A stretch of DNA of 64,000 nt, taken from Paenibacillus pedocola. Its GTDB lineage: Bacteria; Bacillota; Bacilli; Paenibacillales; Paenibacillaceae. The position numbers and the translations under genes are program-made. The notes beneath the pieces were generated by a model. The model was not told where the DNA came from. It searched no databases and worked only from the letters and a program-made list of their open reading frames with translations. The number at the start of each line of letters is the position of its first letter. The stretch's first letter is position 1. The stretch lies in the NCBI RefSeq assembly GCF_031599675.1, contig NZ_CP134223.1, forward strand, positions 1,922,001 to 1,986,000, in the 5' to 3' direction. Below, in pieces: positions 46,669-54,711 of the stretch.

Positions 46669-49166
46669 AGACACTATATTTACTGAGCAATGCTCATCTT
46701 GATCCGGTGTGGCAATGGGAGTGGGAGGAAGGCGCGGCGGCCGCCGTCTCCACCTTCCGTGCGGCTGCCGGGTTTTGCGAGGAATATGACGGGTACATTT
46801 TTAACCACAATGAAGCGATTTTGTATCAGTGGGTCGAGGAATACGAACCAGCATTGTTTACCCGCATCCAGCGGCTGGTACGGCAGGGAAGATGGCATAT
46901 CATGGGCGGCTGGTATTTGCAGCCGGACTGCAACATGCCGTCGGGTGAATCGTTCGCACGCCAAATACTGGCGGGCCGGAGTTATTTCCGTGAAAAGTTC
47001 GGCGTACGGCCGACGACGGCAATCAATTTTGACTCCTTCGGCCACAGCCGGGGGCTGGTGCAGATTATGCAGCAGGCGGGCTACGACTCTTATATCTTTA
47101 TGCGCCCTGATGAGCACGCCGGACTGCCGGGTCAGGATTTCATTTGGGAAGGTTTTGCCGGCAGCAGCGTGATGGCGCATAAAATCACAGACGCCTACCA
47201 TTCGGCGCTCGGCAAAGCCGATCAGAAGATTGCTGACTGGCTCGCAACGCATGCGGATGAGCCGATCGGCCTGCTGCTATGGGGCGTCGGCAACCATGGC
47301 GGCGGCCCTTCCCGGCTCGATTTGGACGCCATGGCGGCGAGAATAGAGCAGTCCGGGGAGTTCCGGCTGGTTCATGCGACGCCGGAGCAGTATTTTGCCG
47401 CGCTGCCGGAGGTGAAGGAGCTGCCGCGGTACTCGGGGGATCTCAATCCCCGTTTTGTAGGCTGTTATACTTCCATGATCCGCATCAAGCAGAAACACCG
47501 GCAGCTCGAAAATGAACTGTATATGACGGAGAAAATGCTTGCCGCAGCAGGGCTGCACGGCTTGCTCCCATACCCGGCCCGTGATCTGGCGGAAGCTCAG
47601 CACGATCTGCTGACCGCCCAGTTCCATGACATTCTGCCTGGAACATCAATCCAGCCCGCCGAGGAAGCTTCGCTGCGGCAGCTGGATCACGGCCTGGAAA
47701 TCACCGCGCGGCTAAAAGCGCGGGCATTCTTCGCATTGGCCGCCGGACAGCCGCAGGCGAAGCCCAAGGAATATCCGATCCTAATTTATAATCCGCATCC
47801 GTATCCGGTAAGCGGCATATTCGAATGCGAATTCATGCTGGAGGACCAGAACTGGCTGGAGCAGTTCTCGAATCCGGCCGTGTATCAAGGCAGCAAGCGG
47901 ATTCCGTCACAGGCGGAGAAGGAGCACAGCAATCTGAATCTCGACTGGCGCAAACGTGTGGTGTTCCGGGCGGAGCTGGCGCCCGCCGCGATGAAACGTT
48001 TCGACTGCCGGATCGAGCCGCTGGAACGGAAACCGGCACCAGCGCTTGAAGTCCGGGATGGCGCCTTTTATTTCCGTACGGAGGAGCTGTATGTAACGGT
48101 CAATGCCGGTACTGGCCTGATCGACGAGTATTCGGCAGGCGGCGTGTCCTATCTGCTTCCGGGTGCTTTTGCCCCGCTGGTCGTCGCCGACAACGAAGAC
48201 CCGTGGCGGATGGACACCGATGAATTCCGTGAAGTTATCGGCCAGTTTACGCTGATGGATGAGCGGGAGGGCAGCCTGTTTTGCGGCATCAAGGAAATGA
48301 TTCCCCCGGTTCACGTCATCGAAGAAGGTAATGTGCGGACGGTCATTGAATCCGTGCTGCAGTACAACGACTCCCGCCTTGTCCTCACCTACAAGCTGCC
48401 GAAACAAGGTACGGAAATCGAAGTCCACGTCCGCGTCTATTGGAACGAAAAAGACCGCATGCTCAAGCTATCGGTTCCGACCGTTCTGGCGGATGCCTTG
48501 TATACCGGCCAGACAGCATTCGGCGTGCAGGAACTCGCTGCAGGTGGCCAGGAGGTTGCTGCGCAGAAATGGACCGCGCTGCAATCCGCGAAACGTGGGC
48601 AAATGCTGACTGTAATCAACGACGGCATTTACGGCTCCGATTGCTGCGCCGGCGAAATCCGCCTGTCCCTGCTGCGCGGCGCCGGCTACTGCGCCCACCC
48701 GATTGGCAACCGGCCGATCATGCCGCAGGACCGCTTTTTGCCGCGGATTGATCAGGGCGAACGCTGCTTTACCTTCTGGCTGAACGCCGGGGAACTGGAA
48801 GAGCGGGCCGGAAGGATCGACCGGGAAGCTCTGAGGCATGCCGAAAGGCCGTTTGCGCTGTCGTTTTTTCCTTCGGGTGAAGGATATTCTCACGGAACTG
48901 CAATCGCGTTGACGGATGAGACGGTTCAAATGAGCGCCTTCAAGAAGGAACAGGACGGAGAAGGGTATATCGTACGTCTGTTCGAGCCGACCGGGTATCC
49001 CCGTTGCACCGGATTGTCGGTTCCGGCGCTTGGCATCACGGAGAAGGTTGAGCTCAAAGGGTTTGAAATTGTCACTTTACGGATCGAACCGCAGAACGGG
49101 GCGTTTACCCGGGTCGGTATATGCGAAGAATCGCTAATAAGCGGAGGAATGCAATCCCATGGCTAA
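46665..49166 (+). CDS. Alpha-mannosidase, glycoside hydrolase family 38
   Basis: 833 residues. Zinc-dependent GH38 markers: SNAHLDPVWQWEWEEG at the N terminus (His and Asp ligands), nucleophile Asp in NFDSFGHS, FMRPD, and the fourth ligand His in TAQFHDILPGTS. A C-terminal beta-sandwich region follows. No signal peptide. Releases alpha-linked mannose from imported oligosaccharides by family inference. Translationally coupled to the upstream GH95 gene (four-base overlap) and to the thiol oxidoreductase gene downstream (eight-base overlap). Confidence 0.94.
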   Translation: MKTLYLLSNAHLDPVWQWEWEEGAAAAVSTFRAAAGFCEEYDGYIFNHNEAILYQWVEEYEPALFTRIQRLVRQGRWHIMGGWYLQPDCNMPSGESFARQILAGRSYFREKFGVRPTTAINFDSFGHSRGLVQIMQQAGYDSYIFMRPDEHAGLPGQDFIWEGFAGSSVMAHKITDAYHSALGKADQKIADWLATHADEPIGLLLWGVGNHGGGPSRLDLDAMAARIEQSGEFRLVHATPEQYFAALPEVKELPRYSGDLNPRFVGCYTSMIRIKQKHRQLENELYMTEKMLAAAGLHGLLPYPARDLAEAQHDLLTAQFHDILPGTSIQPAEEASLRQLDHGLEITARLKARAFFALAAGQPQAKPKEYPILIYNPHPYPVSGIFECEFMLEDQNWLEQFSNPAVYQGSKRIPSQAEKEHSNLNLDWRKRVVFRAELAPAAMKRFDCRIEPLERKPAPALEVRDGAFYFRTEELYVTVNAGTGLIDEYSAGGVSYLLPGAFAPLVVADNEDPWRMDTDEFREVIGQFTLMDEREGSLFCGIKEMIPPVHVIEEGNVRTVIESVLQYNDSRLVLTYKLPKQGTEIEVHVRVYWNEKDRMLKLSVPTVLADALYTGQTAFGVQELAAGGQEVAAQKWTALQSAKRGQMLTVINDGIYGSDCCAGEIRLSLLRGAGYCAHPIGNRPIMPQDRFLPRIDQGERCFTFWLNAGELEERAGRIDREALRHAERPFALSFFPSGEGYSHGTAIALTDETVQMSAFKKEQDGEGYIVRLFEPTGYPRCTGLSVPALGITEKVELKGFEIVTLRIEPQNGAFTRVGICEESLISGGMQSHG

Positions 49167-49881
49167 CACCCAATCGAAAAAAACGTCCAATCGCCTTTTT
49201 GTCGTCGCAACCCTGGCGGTCAGTGTCATTGTGCTGGCGGTTTCTCTGGTCTTTCTGAGGAATTCGGAGGCTTCCCCGGACCTCGGCGGTCTGCCCAATT
49301 ATACGGAAATCCGCGGCGATTACGATGCGGACGGGCTGAAATACGAGAAGCAACCCCATCTGGGCGATGCTTCGGCAAAGGTAAAGGTTATCGAATTCGC
49401 CGATTTCAAATGCCCGGCCTGCAAGAAGTGGAAGGAAACCTATTTTGAGCAATTCAGAAAGGATTATGTCGATACTGGCAAGGTAGAGCTCTTTTTCATC
49501 AATTTTGCGTTTATCGACCGAGATTCCATTCTGGCAGCAAGTGCCGGTGAAGCAATTGCCGCTCAGAATAACGACAAGTTCTGGGAGTTTATGAGCATGC
49601 TGTACGATCATCAAGGTGATGAGGCGAAGATTTGGGCTACACCGGAGTTCCTGCGGGTTTTTGTGAAAAAGAATATTGCCGGGATCGACTACGACCGCTT
49701 CGCCACAGATCTTAAGAACCACACGTACATGCTGGCGGTCAAAGAGGACTTCAAGACAGCGGGCAATTACGGGGTGAACGGCACACCGCAGTTTATGGTT
49801 GACGGCAAGCTTCTAAAGGGCGGCTACGGGGAGCTGACGGCGGCGATTGATGCGAAGCTTGCGGCCGGCGGGAATGAATAG
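49159..49881 (+). CDS. DsbA-family thiol-disulfide oxidoreductase (BdbD-like), membrane-anchored
   Basis: 240 residues. One N-terminal transmembrane helix (about residues 13-34), then a thioredoxin/DsbA fold outside the membrane with active site Cys85-Pro-Ala-Cys88 (ADFKCPACKKW), a helical insertion (about 130-190) and the cis-Pro loop GVNGTPQFMVDG. Family knowledge: BdbD-like proteins oxidise exported proteins together with a BdbC partner. None is seen here. It overlaps the GH38 gene by eight bases, so it is the last gene of the glycan operon, an odd place for a general oxidase. Confidence 0.9.
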   Translation: MANTQSKKTSNRLFVVATLAVSVIVLAVSLVFLRNSEASPDLGGLPNYTEIRGDYDADGLKYEKQPHLGDASAKVKVIEFADFKCPACKKWKETYFEQFRKDYVDTGKVELFFINFAFIDRDSILAASAGEAIAAQNNDKFWEFMSMLYDHQGDEAKIWATPEFLRVFVKKNIAGIDYDRFATDLKNHTYMLAVKEDFKTAGNYGVNGTPQFMVDGKLLKGGYGELTAAIDAKLAAGGNE

Positions 49882-49914
49882 TCTTTTTGCCATTCGCCTC
49901 AATAACTATTAAAA

Positions 49915-49958
49915 GGCGGCTCCGGACAGAACGATACGTTCTGCCGGAGCCGCCTTCT
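49915..49958. terminator. Bidirectional terminator between convergent operons
   Basis: GGCGGCTCCGG-CAGAACG / CGTTCTG-CCGGAGCCGCC: a very long near-perfect stem, with AAAA on the left and a short T-rich tail on the right. Serves both the glycan island operon and the minus-strand mannan operon. Confidence 0.88.
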
Positions 49959-49999
49959 TGCACCTTTGTGCTGGCTGATGCTTAGGAATGAATATGAGA

Positions 50000-51172
50000 T
50001 TAGAGCTGCAAATTACGGTCGACCAGCGCGATCCGCTGCTGAACGCAGGCATAGGAGCGGAGCGGATCTTCCGGCGTGTTCAGCACATAATCGAGCATCT
50101 GGTCGACGGTGGTAGTAGCTACATGAACACGGGTATCAGAGGATGCATAGTAGATATAGATGTCTCCGTTGTCACGGGCGATCACACCGTTACAGAATAC
50201 GACGTTCGATACATCGCCGACGCGTTCCTCGCCGTCCGGTGCGATGAAATGTCCGCCGGGAGCGTGGGTAACCTTGTTCGGCTCATTCAGGTCCGACAGG
50301 AAGGCATAGAGCACGTAACGCAGGCCTGCAGCGGTATTGCGCACGCCGTGGGCGATATGCAGCCAGCCGCGCGGGGTTTTGATCGGAGCCGGTCCTTGGC
50401 CGTTCTTCACTTCTTTGATCGTATGGTAGTAGCGCTGATCCATGATTGACTCACTGGTAATCACAGCATTCTCGATAGTATCGGACAAGCCCCAGCCGAT
50501 GCCGCCGCCGGAGCCGGCGTCGATGAAGCCATCCTGCGGACGGGTATAGAAGGCATATTTGCCGTCTACGAATTCAGGATGCAGCACGACATTGCGCTGC
50601 TGGGCGGAGCCGGTCTTAAGGTCAGCCAGGCGCTCCCACGTTTTCAGGTCTTTAGTGCGGGTGATGCCGCACTGTGCTACAGCACTGGACAGATCGCCGT
50701 GCGGGGCATCCGGGTCTTTGCGTTCGGTGCAGAACAGTCCGTAGATCCAGCCGTCGGCATGTTTGACCAGACGCATATCATAGACGTTGATGTCCGGGTC
50801 TTCTGTCTCAGGCAGCACAACCGGGTGATCCCAGAAGCGGAAGCCGTCCACACCGCTGTCGCTCTCGGCAACGGCGAAGAAGGATTTGCGGTCATTGCCC
50901 TCTACACGGGCCACAATATAGAATTTGCCATCCAGTTCGATTGCCCCCGGATTGAAGACTCCGTTCACGCCGATTCTTTCAGCGAAATAAGGGTTGGTCT
51001 CAGGATTGAAGTCATAACGCCAGATCAGCGGTGCATGCTCTGCGGTCAGCAGCGGATACTGGTAACGGTCATAAATACCGTTGCCGAAAGGCACCTTTTC
51101 ATTTTTGCGTCCAATCAGTGCCTCATATCGTTCGGTTAACTGCGCTTTGCGTTCCTCAAATACTGAAGTCAT
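50000..51172 (-). CDS. GH130 phosphorylase, 4-O-beta-D-mannosyl-D-glucose phosphorylase type
   Basis: 390 residues, ATG 51172 nine bases behind AAAGGAG on the minus strand. Five-bladed propeller of GH130 with catalytic-region markers [30 protein letters not shown] and [23 protein letters not shown] and [20 protein letters not shown]. These agree with subfamily GH130_1, which phosphorolyses mannosylglucose to mannose 1-phosphate and glucose. Immediately follows the 2-epimerase gene (no gap), which makes its substrate from mannobiose. Cytoplasmic. Last gene of the minus-strand operon. Confidence 0.92.
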   Translation of the reverse strand: MTSVFEERKAQLTERYEALIGRKNEKVPFGNGIYDRYQYPLLTAEHAPLIWRYDFNPETNPYFAERIGVNGVFNPGAIELDGKFYIVARVEGNDRKSFFAVAESDSGVDGFRFWDHPVVLPETEDPDINVYDMRLVKHADGWIYGLFCTERKDPDAPHGDLSSAVAQCGITRTKDLKTWERLADLKTGSAQQRNVVLHPEFVDGKYAFYTRPQDGFIDAGSGGGIGWGLSDTIENAVITSESIMDQRYYHTIKEVKNGQGPAPIKTPRGWLHIAHGVRNTAAGLRYVLYAFLSDLNEPNKVTHAPGGHFIAPDGEERVGDVSNVVFCNGVIARDNGDIYIYYASSDTRVHVATTTVDQMLDYVLNTPEDPLRSYACVQQRIALVDRNLQL

Positions 51173-52387
51173 TTAGATAGTCTCCTTTATAGATGATTTA
51201 AGCCGTGCGATCATTTCGAAGCAGGCTCTGCTGTTATGATAAGGGCATTTCCAGGCGCTGACCTTTGGCTCATGAGCCACCGGCTGCAGATTGTGGTCTA
51301 CACCCCAATACCATTCGCCCAGCTTGTGGTCGACCATGTAGCTGTCAATAAAGTTCCATGACGCTGCGGCAGCTTCCTGGAAGCGGGCATCCTCTGTCAG
51401 CTGGTAGGCATTGTAGAAACCGACCATGGCTTCCGCCTGAGGCCACCAGTCTTTGTCCTTAGAGATTAAGCCATTACTGTCAGCTTCGTTCCATATTCCG
51501 CCGTCAGCGTCGATACCTTCGTTAAGTGTGGCTTCTGCCATTGAGATAGCAACCTTCTGAACGCGCTGCAGAAGCTCCTCGTCACCAAGTACCTCGGCGG
51601 CCTCCACCAGCAGCCAGCTGCCTTCGATATCATGACCGTAGGAGATGATATCGGATTTCACATTCCACTCTTCGTCCATGAACAGAAGGAAATGCTTGCC
51701 TTCATCATCCACGATATGTTTAAGCATGGTCTCAATCAGTTCGGCCAGCTTAACCCGCAGCTCCTCTGACTTCCACACCCGGTAGAGGCCGGTATAGCCC
51801 TCGAGAACATGCAGATGCGTGTTCATCGATTTTTTCTCGTTCATATCCTTGGCGCTGAGGGACAGGTCATTGGTCAGCTGCCAGTCGCGTGCGAGTGCTT
51901 CAATATAACCTTTATAAAGAGGATCATAACCGTGTTTCTCTAACAGACGGAACAGCTCTACAGCTTGCTCCAGGGCTTCTGCATGTCCAGTGGCATGATG
52001 ATACTCGGCCAGGGCATAAATCGCGAAGGCTTGCCCGTACACCTGCTTCTTCAGCTGGGAAGGTGCACCCGCTGCATCCACCATCCAGTATAATCCGCCG
52101 TATTCCTTGTCTAGGAAATGCTCAAGCAGATAACCATAGGCGCGTTCGGCGATAGCCAGATACTCGGCTTTACGGTAAGTACGGTAAGCTGTCGCAAAGG
52201 TCCAGAGAATCCGCGCATTGAGTACAAGGCTCTTTCCGGCGCCTTCCACAATATTCAGCTGATTGTCAATCTCGCCGACAAAACCGCCGTGCTGCTCATC
52301 CAGGGTATGCTTCATCCAGAAGCCGAGGATATTGTCCTGAAGCTCCTGCTCCAGCGCGTTCAGCCATTGTTCAGGTGAATTCTTCAT
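51173..52387 (-). CDS. Cellobiose 2-epimerase (mannobiose 2-epimerase role)
   Basis: 404 residues from ATG 52387. The frame is open further upstream but that part overlaps the mannanase gene and lies before AGGAG; the spacing of that site to the ATG is long (about 13 bases). (alpha/alpha)6-barrel of the AGE/cellobiose 2-epimerase family: DEQHGGFVGEID, the family HLHVLEGYTGLYRVW, YGHDIEGSWLLVEAAE, DWWPQAEAMVGF and HKLGEWYWGVD. The His residues in HLHVLE and GHDIE are the expected catalytic bases. Converts beta-1,4-mannobiose to mannosylglucose, feeding the adjacent GH130 enzyme. Sixteen bases after the mannanase gene. Confidence 0.93.
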   Translation of the reverse strand: MKNSPEQWLNALEQELQDNILGFWMKHTLDEQHGGFVGEIDNQLNIVEGAGKSLVLNARILWTFATAYRTYRKAEYLAIAERAYGYLLEHFLDKEYGGLYWMVDAAGAPSQLKKQVYGQAFAIYALAEYHHATGHAEALEQAVELFRLLEKHGYDPLYKGYIEALARDWQLTNDLSLSAKDMNEKKSMNTHLHVLEGYTGLYRVWKSEELRVKLAELIETMLKHIVDDEGKHFLLFMDEEWNVKSDIISYGHDIEGSWLLVEAAEVLGDEELLQRVQKVAISMAEATLNEGIDADGGIWNEADSNGLISKDKDWWPQAEAMVGFYNAYQLTEDARFQEAAAASWNFIDSYMVDHKLGEWYWGVDHNLQPVAHEPKVSAWKCPYHNSRACFEMIARLKSSIKETI

Positions 52388-52403
52388 AGCAGATGATTCA
52401 CTC

Positions 52404-53354
52404 CTAACCATTGATTTTGGAAGTATAGTAGTCTTTGATAACCGGTGCCGCTGCCTTGCCGTACATGCAGTAGTCATCATTAACTGGCGCTTCTTCGGGC
52501 GGATAGAGACGTGCCGGCCAATCCCACAGCATAAAGCCCTGTACCCAGTCCCGGCCTTCACAGCTGCTGAACATGGCATGGTAGAAACGGCTCTGCTCTT
52601 CTTCGCTCGGCTCACCTGCCAGCGTCCAGTCATTGGGGATGGCTGCGCTTCCCGTCCGGCTTGGACAGCCCGCTTCCATGAAGAAAAACGGTTTGTCCTG
52701 CTTCTTCACCACAGCTTCAATCCGGTCCAGCTGAGCTTCCCAGTCGTGTTCAGGATAGTAGCCGCTGGAGGAAATGACATCGAGCGCATCCCACCAGGTC
52801 ACATTATCCTCCTGATACTTGTCGCAATTGTACGTAATAACGCCGCTATAGACCTTACGGACTTCGGCAATCAAAGCCCGCCACTCTGCTTCGCGTCTGT
52901 CCGCCTGAACCAGCTCACAGCCGATGCAGAACATTTCGCAGCCGCTTTCTTCAGCGATCGCAGCATAATGCAGAATAAAGGCAGTATAAGAGCGGAACCA
53001 CTCCGACCATTTGGGCTCGCAGGGAACATCCTTGTCGAAAAAGTTGATATGAGCCCGCCAAGTGCCGTCTGCGCAATTGACGATCGGTTTCAGGCAGACC
53101 TTCATCTGTAGTAGCTTAGCCTTGCGGATAGCCCACAGCACCTCATCATCAGTCACTGTCGGCAGCTCCCAGTAAGGAATTTCCGTAGATTGCGGGGTAG
53201 CTTGGATAGCACTGAAGGCGATGGCTGTCCAATTCGCGCCGGTAACCGATTTCATAAGCTCCATTGAAGTTTCGGCTGATTCGAGCGCCCACGTTCCGCG
53301 CCTGCCCATAAAGCCCCAGGTAACGCCTCCGACGTATTCATTCAGCAGTGACAT
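52404..53354 (-). CDS. GH113-type beta-1,4-mannanase, cytoplasmic
   Basis: About 316 residues from ATG 53354, behind GCGAGG (an in-frame ATG further upstream has no ribosome site). GH113 markers: VGGVTWGFMGRRGTW at the N terminus, SVTGANWTAIAF, acid/base Glu in CIGCELVQ, SSSGYYP, and nucleophile Glu in FFMEAGCPSRTG. No signal peptide, so it should shorten mannooligosaccharides after uptake. First gene of the minus-strand operon with the epimerase and GH130 genes. The promoter at 53425-53453 overlaps a palindrome. Confidence 0.9.
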   Translation of the reverse strand: MSLLNEYVGGVTWGFMGRRGTWALESAETSMELMKSVTGANWTAIAFSAIQATPQSTEIPYWELPTVTDDEVLWAIRKAKLLQMKVCLKPIVNCADGTWRAHINFFDKDVPCEPKWSEWFRSYTAFILHYAAIAEESGCEMFCIGCELVQADRREAEWRALIAEVRKVYSGVITYNCDKYQEDNVTWWDALDVISSSGYYPEHDWEAQLDRIEAVVKKQDKPFFFMEAGCPSRTGSAAIPNDWTLAGEPSEEEQSRFYHAMFSSCEGRDWVQGFMLWDWPARLYPPEEAPVNDDYCMYGKAAAPVIKDYYTSKING

Positions 53355-53424
53355 TTGGAAACCTCGCTTTTCTAAAATATATTGCTTTGACAGCATAACA
53401 AAAGTTGCGTTTTGTTATATTGTT

Positions 53425-53473
53425 ATTATAAAAATGTTAGTTATTGATAACAACAATACAATTTAGTTATAAC
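53425..53473. promoter_or_regulatory. Overlapping divergent promoters with palindrome GTTATTGATAAC
   Basis: Minus strand: TTGTTA (complement of 53448-53453), 17 bases, TATAAT (complement of 53425-53430), for the mannanase operon. Plus strand: TTGATA (53444-53449), 17 bases, TTATAA (53467-53472), for the response regulator gene. The inverted repeat GTTATTGATAAC (53440-53451) covers both -35 regions. GTTATTAATAAC recurs at 54670-54681. A single DNA-binding protein could control both directions. Inference. Confidence 0.6.
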
Positions 53474-53629
53474 CCTTTTCAGGTATGATTTCAAGGGGGA
53501 AATGTGTAAAGTAAACAGAAGACTATAAAAGAGCAACACAGCACATTTTATATTGTAGGAAGGAAGCCTATAATGAAATGGTAGCGCAATCATTCCGCAC
53601 GGATATTACAACTGGAGGCGATTTTCTAA

Positions 53630-54397
53630 GTGATCAGAGTCATGATAGCGGATGATGAGGAAGTTATTCGCCGTGGGCTTGAGAAGATTACTTCCAGAAT
53701 GGATTTGGAAGTGAAGGTTATCGGCTCTCACGGCAACGGCCTGGAGGCGTGGAACCAGCTTTCTGGTTTATCGGAAGAGGACATCGACCTGCTGATTACG
53801 GATATCAAAATGCCGAGAATGGACGGCTTTAAGCTGATAGAAGAAGCCCGCGGCCATATGAAGAACCTGCCGATTGCAGTGCTGAGCGGCTTTAGTGAAT
53901 TTGACTATGCCCGGCGGGCGATGCGATTCGGCGCACTGGATTATCTGCTCAAGCCCATTGAGAAATCACAATTATATGAGCTGCTGAAGAAGGTGGAGGA
54001 GAACAAGAAGCTTAAGGCTGCTGAACCGCAGCAGGAGGCGGTGCAGGCGTCCGAAGGCGGAGAGCATTATGTGGTCGAACAGACCAAGAGCATTCTGGAG
54101 AAGGAGTACAACCACAATTTTGAACTGGAGCGGCTGGCGGAGACCGTTGGAATGAATGCCAGCTATATCAGCCGCTTATTTAAATATAAGACCGGACAGA
54201 CAATTACGGAGTATCTGATTGGAATACGGATTGCCAGGGCTAAGGAGCTGCTGACCGGGCGGCCTGATCTTAAAAATTATGAGATTGCGGAAATGGTCGG
54301 TTACAGTGACCCGGTGTATTTCAATAAGCTGTTTAAAAAGATATGCGGTATGACTCCGAAAGATTATAAAAGCGGTTGCAGAGTTCCGAAAAGCTAA
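53630..54397 (+). CDS. YesN-type response regulator (receiver + AraC domain), without adjacent kinase
   Basis: 255 residues from GTG 53630, with TGGAGG about ten bases upstream. Receiver domain with acidic pocket IADDEE, phosphoacceptor Asp58 in LLITDIKMPRMDG and Lys in YLLKPIEKSQ. A short linker follows, then an AraC domain with two helix-turn-helix motifs (FELERLAETVGMNASYISRLFKYK; YEIAEMVGYSDPVYFNKLFKKICGM). Compact for the YesN group. Family knowledge: activated by a YesM-type kinase to switch on an adjacent importer. No kinase gene adjoins; the YesM-type kinase at 24149 has no regulator. The gene has its own terminator before the importer genes. Confidence 0.94.
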   Translation: MIRVMIADDEEVIRRGLEKITSRMDLEVKVIGSHGNGLEAWNQLSGLSEEDIDLLITDIKMPRMDGFKLIEEARGHMKNLPIAVLSGFSEFDYARRAMRFGALDYLLKPIEKSQLYELLKKVEENKKLKAAEPQQEAVQASEGGEHYVVEQTKSILEKEYNHNFELERLAETVGMNASYISRLFKYKTGQTITEYLIGIRIARAKELLTGRPDLKNYEIAEMVGYSDPVYFNKLFKKICGMTPKDYKSGCRVPKS

Positions 54398-54434
54398 ACC
54401 CGGTTTACACATATTAATAGGAAAGGATTTATCC

Positions 54435-54460
54435 AAGGAGGGCTATCTGCCCTCCTTTTT
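54435..54460 (+). terminator. Terminator after the response regulator gene
   Basis: AAGGAGGGC / GCCCTCCTT around TATCT with a T run. It separates the regulator from the importer operon. Confidence 0.92.
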
Positions 54461-54560
54461 GGCGTTGTTTTATATAAAACAATAAATTAATAAAACAAAA
54501 ATAACAAATACAAGACCAGAAAAAACAATTGAAACCATCGTTTTGGGTGTGGGAACGATT

Positions 54561-54585
54561 TATAATAAGCTTGTAAGCGATACCA
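54561..54585 (+). promoter_or_regulatory. -10 and cre site of the mannan importer operon
   Basis: TATAAT at 54561-54566 without a good -35 at 17 bases, as expected for an activator-dependent promoter. Directly downstream TGTAAGCGATACCA (54572-54585) matches the cre consensus in full. The same -10 then cre order is seen in the two island promoters. Confidence 0.65.
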
Positions 54586-54655
54586 ACACTCTTTTCAAGA
54601 CGATTCAAGCGGAAGGTAAGTAATTAAAGAGTCTTGATCGTTTTTACCGGAAAAG

Positions 54656-54681
54656 TTTGTTAGTTTTTTGTTATTAATAAC
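54656..54681 (+). promoter_or_regulatory. Candidate operator in the leader of the importer operon
   Basis: TTTGTTAG-N4-TTGTTAT (54656-54674) overlaps the palindrome GTTATTAATAAC (54670-54681), about 30 bases before the binding-protein start. It resembles 24084-24102 and 53435-53451. In AT-rich DNA such matches can be chance. Confidence 0.4.
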
Positions 54682-54711
54682 CGTGAATCGAAGAGAGGGG
54701 TCAAAAAAGCA

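Noticed and set aside
29253..49958. Prophage or integrative element
   Set aside because: No integrase, recombinase, phage structural gene, tRNA edge or flanking direct repeat is seen; only catabolic genes are present.
52388..52633. N-terminal extension of 82 codons on the cellobiose 2-epimerase frame
   Set aside because: It overlaps the mannanase gene, lies upstream of the AGGAG, and the family starts at the ATG at 52387.
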